From the NCBI GenBank assembly GCA_015143295.1, contig CM026557.1:33365965-33429964 (forward strand): a stretch of 64,000 bases of DNA, given 5' to 3'. Below are positions 32,042 through 42,343 of this stretch, piece after piece (position 1 is the first letter of the stretch; every line of letters begins with the position of its first letter). This DNA is from Tetracentron sinense (lineage: Eukaryota > Streptophyta > Magnoliopsida > Trochodendrales > Trochodendraceae). The notes beneath the pieces are model-generated. The model was not told the origin of the DNA. It worked only from the letters and a program-made list of their open reading frames with translations, and did not search any database. The position numbers and the translations under genes are program-made.

Positions 32042-35000
32042 TATCATGATCCAAAATCCCACCTAGGAGCTTGTGAGACTTTGAATCGTGACATATATAT
32101 CAAACCATCCTCTTAGAGTATATAAGGCACACTAAAAGGTGAACCTGAAATTTTTCATAATATAACCTGTCTTCCAATTCACAATATCCAAAACATAACT
32201 AAAATGATCATATTCGACCCCATGACTTAAGTTACATAACTTACATCTGATACAATATCAAAAATACAAATTTACATATCTCTCTCTTTCTACTCAAACT
32301 CAACAATAGGGTCAGTGGTCCAAGTCACGTTCCTCTTCCACATACTCACCTATCGGCTCCTCTTCTACATACTCCTCCTCAATCCATGGTCCAGGAGCAC
32401 ATATGTCGAACTTCGGACCTATCCAAAATAACAGTTCGGCTGAGTATTGAATAGCCCAGAATATACCAACTAGTAGATAATAATGTTATAAACATTAACA
32501 TACATTCATATCACAGTTTATCGAAGCAATCATGCATACTTTAAATCAGAGTGTGGAAATCATACTTTTAAATATGAAATGTGCATACTTTTCATAAATC
32601 ATACTTCACGAGCTTACTTGAAACCATACTTTTACAAGCTTACATTGTGCCTTTTACTGTACAAGTTCCATATTTCATACTTTAGAAGTGTCTTACTTAT
32701 GGGAGCTTGAGAAATGTATTTAAAATACCCTCTATCATCCATACTATAAGCCAAATGACTAGTAACTATACTTCATCTTAGTATACTAGCATCCTTGACC
32801 AACCTCCCCATTGGCATCTTTGTACAACCTTACATGAAGTCATATAACTAGTACCGGTACCTGGTCTTGGCATACTAGCATCCTTTCATTACTTTTACTT
32901 TTAACTTTGGCAATCTTTCTTACTTTCATTTTTGGATACCCATACTTATAAGAAAAACTCGATCATGCAATACATGTTTTCATATATCATTTGTGAGTGA
33001 CATAGTGGCAATGAAAACCCTCATGTAACATAACACATACATGTACAATTCATCCATGATGATAACATACATGTACATGAATCATACTTCCCAATTTCCA
33101 TTACTTTTCATCACGAACCATGCTTTTCATCTTACTTTTATTAATGACATCATAACAAGGTTAACTAGTAGAGAGTATCTACCTTTCAAGATCGAATCCC
33201 TACGATCTAGCGCTTAAAAAAAGTCTTTAGCGGCTCACCTTCAATCACACAAGAAACCCCTTTGCAAACCCTAGATTTTCTCTCAAAATTTAGCCTTAGA
33301 ACATTTGGTAACCCTAACCCACGAAATGAGTTCTATTTATAGAGTTTGGGGTTTACCAAAGCCCCAAAACACTCTCAGAATATCTCTCAAAAGCAATAGT
33401 AGGTCGGCTAAGGCAAAAAGCACATAAAAGCGATCGACCGAGGCTTTGGGTGGTCGAGCGGTAGGCTAGGTTGACCGGTGATCGGTGCTAATTGTTACAC
33501 ATTTACGCACCTTAAACTGCACTTGTTAATCCCTTTGAGCTCATTTATCCATTACGATACTTCACTTGGGTGTATTTATTGTTTTCAGGTTCATGTGAGG
33601 AAAATAAGACAAAATTGATCATTTACAAGCTTTGAAGTCTTTGGGAATCGCTACCGAACAAAGAGTTGATCTAAAGAGAAGTTGGAAATGCAAAACAACA
33701 CTTGTTCGGTGTTCGGGGCATAACTCCTTAACCGTAGCTCTGATTTAGGCCCATAATATATCAAAACGACCGGCTCGAAAAGCTCTACAACTTCTGTCAA
33801 AGGAAGATAGTCAAATTCTGTAATCACCGATCGATCGGTGCCATTTTGGCTGATCGATCGGCGGACGCCGTTTTGGGAGCTCTGTAACCACCGATCGATC
33901 GGCGCCTCTTGGCCGATCGATCGGCGGACGTCGTTTTGGTGATATTAGAACGTGCGAAAAAGGGATTTTTGATCTTGTTTTGGATGTTTCTAAAGCTACA
34001 ATTCATGAAGACTCTCTTTCTATAAAAAAGAAAGCCTCTTTCCCTGCAAAAGGTTCTGAATTTTGAGATTTGAAAGAGAGAAGGCTCTGAAGATCTGTGG
34101 AGGTTGGAGGATGGATTGCTCGCGTTCTTCGTGTTCTTCATCGAAAGCGGTGTTCCTTACTCTCGCTATAAACTAATTCATTTTTCTAGGGTTTAGATGA
34201 AACCCTGGTCAAGTAACTGTGTCTCTTTGTACTTTGTTTTAGTTTATTCAATTGTAAACAATGATTGCATAATAAAAGGGTTATTCATAACCAGAGTTTA
34301 TTAATTATATTCGATTTCAGTGTGATTTTATTATTGTCTTAGGTTTTATTATATTGAAATTGAAATCATCCATCTTGATTTTCTGTGATTATTAATGTAG
34401 ATTTTATGCAATGGTTTTTACTGTCGAGGAATTAAATCATATGATATTTTATGTTAAGAGAAGACGAGTGATTTCACAACCCTAGTTTAGTGTGTATCAC
34501 TCGTGCTAACCGAAGATAGGATATGCCTACCGTCTAATCCCTTGAATCATTCTAGATTGATGAGTGGAGTCTTGTAGTCACTCTCATCCCTATTGTTTAC
34601 ATTGTGATGAACTTGAATAAATGCATTAGGGACCAGTTATGAAGCTAGTGGTGGATTTGAACGCCCTAGATCTTCTCTCACTGTTATTTCATCAAAAAAC
34701 TCTTAGTTTAATTAGTTAAAATAGAATTTGATAGTTTAATTTTCATTCTTAGGTTAAAAATCAATCCAACCAAATCAACTTGTTACCCCTTGACTCCCAA
34801 TTAATCTAGAGATAAAAGCAATCAAACCAGCGCAGTCCTCTGTGGTTCGACACCCCATACTAGTCACTATTCTACGGAATTGTAGCTAATATGAGGTTTA
34901 TTTAATTGACGATCAACCGGTGTTGGGGGCGGTCTACCAGTCAAGTGCAACCCCACGGGAAAATTTCGCCATACAAATTTTGTGCAATAACTGTCATGCG

Positions 35001-35183
35001 AGTAATCGACCGGTAGACCATTTTTTTGTCTACCTTGGTCTTTTATTACACTTAAATACTTAGAATACTTTTCATTCTTTCTTAGACCACTTCCTTAACA
35101 CACATAATACACATATTGAATACAAAAACCTTGAATATCAATAAACACACATAATAATTACATGGAAGTTTCGGGGCTCTACA
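32042..35183 (-). mobile_element. 3' LTR of gypsy element C, interrupted by a solo LTR
   Basis: The right border is GGGGCTCTACA, directly followed by the polypurine tract (plus strand TCCTCCCCCTTACA). The left border resembles the other LTRs here (CCAAAATCCCACCTAGGAG). Without the nested insertion it is about 1.7 kb. On the minus strand GATCGACC/GGTCGAGCGG motifs (33410-33475 and 34900-35010) precede a TATA box (CTATAAATAG, near 33335). Old and somewhat decayed. Confidence 0.85.
33479..34915 (+). mobile_element. Solo LTR (1.44 kb, Athila/Tat-like) nested in the element C LTR
   Basis: The ends are TGATCGG and GACGATCA, a perfect TGATCG/CGATCA pair. They are flanked by the perfect target duplication ACCGG (33474-33478 and 34916-34920). 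On the plus strand four CGATCGATCGG-type motifs (33826-33935) precede a TATA box (CTATAAAAAAG, about 34019). Near its 3' end is TCTGTGGTTCGACACC, typical of Athila/Tat LTRs. The intact repeat ends point to a fairly young insertion. Confidence 0.92.
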
Positions 35184-38100
35184 TCCTCCCCCTTACAGAA
35201 GTTTCGTCCTTGAAATTAGGACACTACACAAATAAGTAGGGATACTTTTCCACACTTCATCCTTGCATTCTCACGTGGCTTTTTCCACTGCATGATGCTG
35301 CTAACGTAAGAGAACCAAGGGAATAGTCTTGGTGCGCAAGACTTTATCTCTCCTATCCAAATCTAAGTCGGTGTCTCCACCAATGTAAGATCTTCACGGA
35401 TCTCCAACAGATCGAGATCGATGACATATGATGGATCCGAGACATATTTCCTTAACATGGAAACATGAAATACATTGTGGACTCCCTCCATGTGAGGAGG
35501 TAGGGCTACCCTATAAGAAACTTCCCCTACCCACGTGATAACCACAAAAGGTCCCACGTACCTTGGGCTTAGCTTACCCCTCTTTTTGAACTTCATGATT
35601 TCCTTGCTAGGGGAAATCTTCATGAAGACTCGATCCCCAACTTAGAATTTCAAGTCTCTGCGACATAGCTCTTCTGCCTGCTCTGGGCAGTTTTCAAACT
35701 TTCACTGATGATCTTGACCCTGTCTGCAGTCCGCTCGATCCATTCGGGACCCAAAATCTTCCTCTCACCTACTTCATCCCAGTATAGAGGAGACCTATAA
35801 CTTCTCTCATACAAGGCCTCAAAAGGTGTCATCTGAATGCTCACCTGATAGCTTTTGTTGTAGGTGAACTCAACCAATGACAAATAATCCTCCCAACTGC
35901 CTTGGTAGTCTAATATGCAAGATCGTAGTATGTCCTCTATAATATGTTTCACCCTCTCGGTCTGCCCATCAGTATGTGGATGAAAGGCGGATCTAAAGTC
36001 CAAACAAGAACCCATCGTGTGCTGAAAGCTCTTCCAAAACCTAGAAGTAAACCTTGGGTCTCTATCAAAAACAATATTGATTGGCACCTGTGCAAACGAA
36101 CCACTTCATTGATGTACAAGTTTGCAAGCTGGTTCGAGTTGAACGTAGTCTGATAGGGAAGAAAATGGATGGACTTAGTCAATCGGTCGACTACCACCCA
36201 AATAGCATCAGAGTTCCTTGCCGTTCTCGGCAAACCAACTACGAAGTCTATGAAGATATTCTCCCACTTCCATTCAAGAATAGGGAGGGGCTACAGAAGT
36301 CCTGCCGGTCTCTGGTGTTCGGCCTTAACTTGCTTGCAGACCAAACACTTGGACACGTATTTCGTCACTTCCCTCTTCATATTCCTCTACCAAAAATGCC
36401 CTTTGAGATTTTGGTATATCTTGGTCCCCCCGGGATGTATGATGTACTTGGACTTATGGGCTTCATCCAAAATCTCACGCCTTATTTCTTCATTGGCAAG
36501 AACACATAGTCTTCCATTGAATGTGATGACACCATCACCATTCAATAAAAACTCATCACTGCAACTATTGACTGACTTGTCCCGGTAGGCTAGCAATTTA
36601 GTGTCCAACTCCTCGAGTTCTCGGATCATGTTTAGTGCGTCTAACTAACATGTTAGCTACTAGCACACCCGAAGGACTCACCCTGAGATTTGCATCATTG
36701 TTGGACATGTCTTCCAACAATTTCCACTCTTGGACCATCATATGGACCAATAGTCTAGAAAATTTCCTGCTAAGAGTATCTGCCACAACGTTAGCCTTCT
36801 CCAGGTGGTATTGCATAGAGCATTCATAGTCCTTCAAGAACTCCACTCATCTATGTTGCCTCAGATTCAGCCCCTTCTAGGAAAACAAGTACTTCAAGCT
36901 CTTGTGATCCATGAACACTTCGAACTGTTCACCATACAGATAGTGCCGCTAAATCTTCAGCGTAAAGACAACCACTACAAGCTCCAAATCATGATTAGGA
37001 TAGTTCTTCTCATGATCTTTCAATTGCTGGGAAGCATAGGCGATGACCTTCCCGTGCTACATTAGAACACATCCTAGTCCAACATGCGAGACGTCAGTGT
37101 AGATTATAAAACCACCACTCCCATCTGGAACTGTGAGAACAGGGACTGTAGTAAGACGCTTCTTCAGCTCAAGGAAACTCTTCTCACACTTATCACTCCA
37201 TGTGAACTTAGCATTTTTCTGCGTCAGATATGTGAGCGGTGTTACCAAGCTGGAGAATCCCTCTATAAACCTCCTGTAGTAGCCTGCTAAGCCTCTCCGT
37301 ATCTCTTTGAGAATTTTAGGCCTCTCCCAATTCATCACAGCATCCACCTTCACAGAGTCCATTAAAATCCCTTCTGTAGACACCACATGGCCTAAGAATG
37401 CCACCATCTCTAATCAGAACTCACACTTGCTCAACTTAGCATACAGACTATATTGCCCAAGTATTGGACCCTAGAGGGGGGTGAATAGGGTCTTAGCAAA
37501 TTTAAATTCTTTCTAGTCCATTTTTGCAGAATTTTAAATTAAACTTATTAACAAGGGATGGAAACTAGCAATTCTAAATTAATGCTATGATAAAGAAAAG
37601 ATAAGCAATAGAGAGAACAAACACAAAAGAATTATTCTCGAGGTTTGACACTCCCGCCTACGCCCCCGCCTCAAGCTCTCCGGCTCAAAGGATTCAACCA
37701 TGATTCACTATCGCACGACCTTCTTCACGGTTGAAGGCAAAACCTTTACAATCTCCTGTGTAGGTTGAGATTAATACCTACAATGCAAGAGAACAACCTC
37801 TCTTGACGTTACAAAGCTTCCGGCTTCACGGACAAGAATGCTCGATTCTTGATTTTCTTCAATACAATTGAAATGATTGCTTTCACTCCAGAAAATGCTC
37901 CTAACTGAGCTGAATAAGATTGACTTGAAGCACTTCTAAAAGTCTCTCAAGAGTAGGAGTTAAATAACTCGTATACAAAGATTGGAGATTTCTAGGTTTT
38001 CAATTAATGAACTTGATGAGAATTGAATGAGAGTTAATGATTTGATCAATGGTAGTTCAATAATTAGATGTTCATAAATTAACTAAATATATAGGTCTTG

Positions 38101-39151
38101 GATGAATAGTGTCATTGGGAGATCATTAAATGCCAAACTAGTTGTTTTAAAAACTAGCCGTTGGAGTTGGTTCCCGCAAGCAGTCGTCGACGAGTGCACC
38201 AGAGCACTGCTCAGTCATCGACGAGTCAGTTGCAAATTCAATCCAGTAGCTACTGCTACTCCACACGTTGACGAGTGCTGAGAACCCAGTCTCACTTGTC
38301 GACAAGTCCTATGTAATTTTACAGATTTCTCATCTTTAAAAGACCATAATGATGGGAATGATTTCCTAGATCTTTTAGAAATTCCCTTTAACATGATTTT
38401 AATCATATTTTAAGATTTCCTAGGCTTTAGAATGATATGCAATTAAGTCTTAGATTCCTAAGGTCAATCTAGGTACTTGAGCATTTCAACTTTCTATACT
38501 TTTGAGGACTTCTTACATAAGTCCTAGACTCTTTCAAATAAATAAAAATGACTTTAAACCTTCTTGAAAGATAATCTTCAACTTGATCTTGAATCCTCCG
38601 ACTTCAGTATGTCTTCATGATCTTCCAAGAGTTCTTCAATTGATTTTCAATTTTCTTCAAGTAGGACTTTGTCTTCTTGTTGATCTGATCTTATAATTTG
38701 AATTCAATTTTGACTATGGAGACTTTTTTCTTGATGGTTCATCTTGGACATGGAGTCCTTTCCATACTTCATGCTTTGAATGATGGGCTAATACTTCTTA
38801 TAATTTAAATTTTTATATAAACTTCATAGAAACATTAGTACCAAAATAATCATTCTTTTATTGTGTTATCATCAAAATTATTAGGGGTACACAAAATTGT
38901 AACCTTTAGGCTAACAGACTATGCTCTCGAAGTGTCTGCAACGTGAGTTGAAGGTCTCTCTCATGATCATCCTGTGTTCTGGAGTATACTAGGATATCAT
39001 CCACAAACACGATCACATGACTGTCAAGGGTTGGTCTGAACACCCAATTCATCAAGTCCATGAAAGCCCCAGGTGCATTTGTCAGACCAAAATGCATGAC
39101 TAAGAACTCGTAGTGACCATACCGAGTCTTGAAGGCAGTCTTGGGGAATTT
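35184..39151 (-). mobile_element. pol region of gypsy element C (fossil), with one LTR-like insertion
   Basis: Minus-strand order from the LTR inward is as follows: polypurine tract; integrase C-terminus (KLSPRYVGPFVVITWV, DLTLVETPT); integrase core (WVVVDRLTKSIHFLPYQ, DRDPRFTSRFWKSF) at 35650-36233; HHCC region (36387-36629); RNase H (36600-37060); RT palm/thumb ([15 protein letters not shown]); and, beyond the insertion at 37451-38916, RT with [14 protein letters not shown] (38922-39151). It is Tekay-like, close to element A. gag and the 5' LTR are not present in this copy. It is broken many times. Confidence 0.88.
37451..38916 (-). mobile_element. LTR-like insertion (1.46 kb) in the element C RT
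   Basis: The flanking RT reading resumes exactly after the insertion, so its borders are sharp. The target repeat reads either as 5-bp GACTA with LTR-style ends, or as 9-bp ACAGACTAT (37443-37451 and 38914-38922). On the minus strand it starts TGTTAGCC, has palindromic TCGTCGACGAGT motifs (38185-38310) and then a TATA box (CCTATATATT, near 38088). This is the same layout as the other LTRs here, so a solo LTR is preferred. CCCTAGAGGGGGGTGAATAG lies near the left end. Family not assigned. Confidence 0.72.
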
Positions 39152-40079
39152 TGTGTAGTCATTGTGAGAAATTATGAGAATTACAGAATGTGAGTAGTTA
39201 CAGAATGTGAGTCGGTTAGGATGTAGTATTATAAATATGTAACCCTTTTCAATTACTAGAGCATAAAATGAAATCAAAGAGTGCTCACACTTGCGGAGTT
39301 TGATCTAGTAGGTTACCTATGGAGGTCTCGACTCTCTCGAATGAGTCATTCTTCTTCCCTCTTTTTTTTTTTTAATGTTTTTATTTTATTTTAATTATAA
39401 ATGTACATAACAATTGGTATTAGAGATATTTTATAGGCTCATGATAAAAGGATTGCTATGAATGTTGAAGGTTGGAGGAAGACTCCTCGAAGCGAGTCAG
39501 GATCACATCGAATTGCAATTGAATTCAAGATAATTCAATTGCATATGTGGCACATGTTGATTGGAAGAGAGTAAAAATCTCAAACATTGAATTTCCCACT
39601 TTTTTTCGTCATCCAATCCATGTGTGCCATATATGCAATTGAATTAAATTGCAATTGGCTGTGATCCTATCTCCCTCGAAGCGGTCACCTTCAACAATTA
39701 ACGGTGTTCATTTCATTAGCCTACCGATAAAGATTTTTTTATACCTTGAGCACAAGGTTTTCTTAAGGGGAATAGTTTGTTATGTGCCTTTTGTGAAGAT
39801 AAGCATGTAGGTGGTTTTAGGAATTGTGGGTAGTTATTGTGAGAAATTTTGGGTAGTTACAGAATGTGAGCCCGTTAGGATGTAGTACTATAAATATGTA
39901 ATCTTTTTCAATTGATAGAGCAAATAATGAAATTAAAGAGTGCTTTCACTTATAGAGTTTGATCTACACTTGAAGTAGGCTACCTATGGAAGTACTGACT
40001 CTCTCGAATGAGTCATTCTTCTCCCCTCTTCTTGTTCTTTGTTTTTTTTATTTTATTTAAAGTATAAAGGAACAAAACA
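39152..40079 (+). mobile_element. TRIM (terminal-repeat retrotransposon in miniature)
   Basis: Direct repeats of about 260-300 bp (39152-39412 and 39778-40079) share TTGTGAGAAATT, GTTAGGATGTAGTA-TATAAATATGTAA and CTCTCGAATGAGTCATTCTTC. The left repeat ends TACATAACA and the right starts TGTTATG, matching inverted termini. A tRNA-iMet-type primer-binding site (TGGTATTAGAG) starts at 39415. A purine run (AAGGGGAATAG) precedes the right repeat. The internal part is only 365 bp and non-coding. The left repeat is shorter than the right and directly abuts element C RT, and no target duplication is visible. Confidence 0.85.
39495..39667. repeat. Imperfect inverted repeat inside the TRIM interior
   Basis: AGGATCACATCGAATTGCAA and AATTCAATTGCATATGTGGC on the left are mirrored by complements in the right half, ending TGTGATCCT. 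The arms are about 65 bp. It looks like a MITE inserted in the TRIM or an internal structure of the TRIM family. Confidence 0.65.
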
Positions 40080-40679
40080 TAATCCCTAGAAAAAATAAAT
40101 ACAATGAATATAGTAAAAAGGATTTCAAAAGTTTTCATAATAAAACTAAGATTTTTTTAAATTAGAAACTTAGGATTTCGAAGAGGGCTCTTCCCTAATT
40201 TGGTTCATGATGTTAATAGTCCTAGGTTTAGGTTGATTATTTTATCTAACAATAGTTTTCGATTCTGGAGTTGTCGAGTGAAAATAAGGGCTTGAAGACT
40301 GGGTAATATTGCTATTTTTGTTTTATTTTTGATGTGCAGTTATTATTATTTTTTTGCTGGAGGATATCATTTACCTATGTTAGTACAAAGTTAGTGGTTA
40401 ACATTGAGGATTGGAGTTCTTTCTACTCATCACCTGAGGAATGGATCCCGAGACCTATATATTGAGAGAGGACACAACCCACGATTGATGCAAGAGGCAG
40501 TGTGATGAATGCTATTTGTTTTAATTTGTGTGTAATAGAAAATATTAGTGTGCTCATAGTAGTAATGGGTAGATGTGTAAATCAAGCGAAAAGCATAGGC
40601 GTGGCTTTGGTACTCTTAGATTTACCCATCCACCTCTTCCCTATCCCATTGTAACAGTGTCAACAAACGGGTTTTTCAC
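40080..40679. other. Non-coding interval
   Basis: No gene or repeat recognised. Confidence 0.35.
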
Positions 40680-40785
40680 AAAGGCGAGCCTCTAGTTGGT
40701 AAAGTCTATTGCTATCGTACCAGAGACCAGAAATCGAATCCCATATACATCAGGGTTGGGGTTTATGGGAGGGGAAGGCTACTTC
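40680..40785 (+). mobile_element. SINE-like scrap
   Basis: AGCCTCTAGTTGGTAAAGTC resembles a pol III A box. AAATCGAATCCC, about 40 bp later, resembles a B box, and GTTTATGGGAGGGGAAGG follows. No poly-A tail or target duplication is visible because the foldback copy D begins directly after it. Confidence 0.4.
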
Positions 40786-40789
40786 ACAT

Positions 40790-41158
40790 TGTGTAGTCCA
40801 TGAAACCAAATCCTCTACGATTATAACCGGGTTTGGCAAATCCCACATTGTGTAGCCCATGAAACCAAATCCGCTTCGGTTATAACTGGGTTTGGCAAAT
40901 CCAGCTATGCCCTTGAGGTCATCATGTGTCCCTTTTGACACCTCTTAAGGTCAAGATTCACTCATCCCTACCACCCATCCTTAGTGTTTAATTATTTATA
41001 AAAAAAAAAAAACCAAGGATGGGTGGGTGAACCCTAGGGGTAGGTGAATCTTAACCACAACTAAGGGGTGTCAAAAGGGACACATGACGACCTCATGGGC
41101 ATAACCAGATTTGCCAAATCCAGTTATAACCGTAGAGGATTTGATTCCGTAGTCCATA
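40790..41158. mobile_element. Foldback MITE, copy D
   Basis: The left arm contains AACCAAATCCTCTACG, GGTTTGGCAAATCC, CATGTGTCCCTTTTGACACC and GTTAAGATTCACTC-type core sequence; the right arm carries the complements, ending GGATTTGATTCCGTAGTCCA. The left arm has an extra 59-bp tandem copy (CACATTGTGTAG...GGCAAATCC, twice). It lies about 40 bp from the left end of the MULE. Confidence 0.85.
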
Positions 41159-41199
41159 GGTTCATGTGGCCTCCAATGAAAAAATAATATAAAACAAAT

Positions 41200-41280
41200 G
41201 AGGTTTTTCCCAGATTGCCCCTCTAGTATGGGCTTCTTCCCTAAATACCCAAGTTTTAAAAACCCTTCTCTAAATGCCCC
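41200..41280 (+). repeat. Left terminal inverted repeat of the MULE
   Basis: It starts GAGGTTTTTCCCAGATTGCC and continues with AGTATGGGCTTCTTCC and TTCTCTAAATGCCC. It matches the complement of 48588-48667 at about 85% over 80 bp, with small indels. Confidence 0.9.
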
Positions 41281-41744
41281 CACACACATGTGTATCCATT
41301 CACACATGTGATTTTTTTTCTCTCCTTCATACCCTTATGCTTTTCCTTTATGACCTCTGTGTCCCCAACTCATAAGTAAGCTGGAAACCGTAAGAACGAT
41401 TCATCTGCGTCATCGACTCCCTTATCTTCTTCATCAGCTCTACGGTTATTTGTATCGACTCTAAACCGAAAACCTTCAAGATCCTCAAGGTTCCTTCGTG
41501 AAGCAATTCCGAGAAGTTCCATTGATTGTAAAAGGTATGTGGTTAATTCCATTTGAAGGATTTCAGTTTTTTCGATATACAATAGTTTTTTTTTGAAGGA
41601 TTTCGGTTTTTAAACTTACATTCTTGTAAAATATTATGAAAACCTTGCATATGAGTTTCATTTGTATGAAACTCATACATTTTCCTCTGAAAAACTACCG
41701 TAAAAACCTAAAATATTTTCTTATTTGTTGCAACAATTGTTTTG

Positions 41745-42300
41745 CACTTGGTCGATGTATATATGTAAAGGGTCGATGCATATATGTGAAGGGGTTGATG
41801 CATATAGGCCGAAACATACTTTTTCGGAGGTTGAAGACGACAGTCGATGCACATGCATCAACCTAGTGCAATGAAAGTATCGACTAGGTTGATATATGTA
41901 TCAACCCTTTACTTTAGTCGATACACATGCATCAACCTAGTGCAATGAAAGTATCCACTGGATGCACTAGGTTGATACATGTATCAACCTTTTACTTTAG
42001 TCGATGCACATGCATCAACCTAGTGCAATGAATGTATCGACCTGCCTTGACCTCATAAGTTAGCTACTGCCCTATTTGAATGAGTATCGATCATGTCCTT
42101 TATATTGTTTCGACCCTGAACAAATTGCATCGACCTCAGAAGTAAGCTAATGCCATTTTTAAGTTAGTATCGACCCTTCCCTTTAATGTATCAACCCCTT
42201 TGTTCTAATGTATCGACCCTATAAGCTAAATGCATCGACCCTATAAGCTAAATGCATCGACCCCTTGCAATTTGTACATCGACTGTATCGACCACTTGTC
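41745..42300. repeat. Left subterminal TCGAT/ATCGA array of the MULE
   Basis: About 15 copies of GTCGATGCA, GTATCGACC or GCATCGACC are visible in 550 bp. They include three ~75-85-bp tandem units starting AGTCGATGCACATGCATCAA at 41842, 41916 and 41999. These units are internally palindromic (TGCATCAACCTAGTGCA and TGCACTAGGTTGAT). Confidence 0.88.
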
Positions 42301-42343
42301 AAAAGTTTTGTTTTTGTCCTTCTTATTTTTTTCCTTTTGTAGA

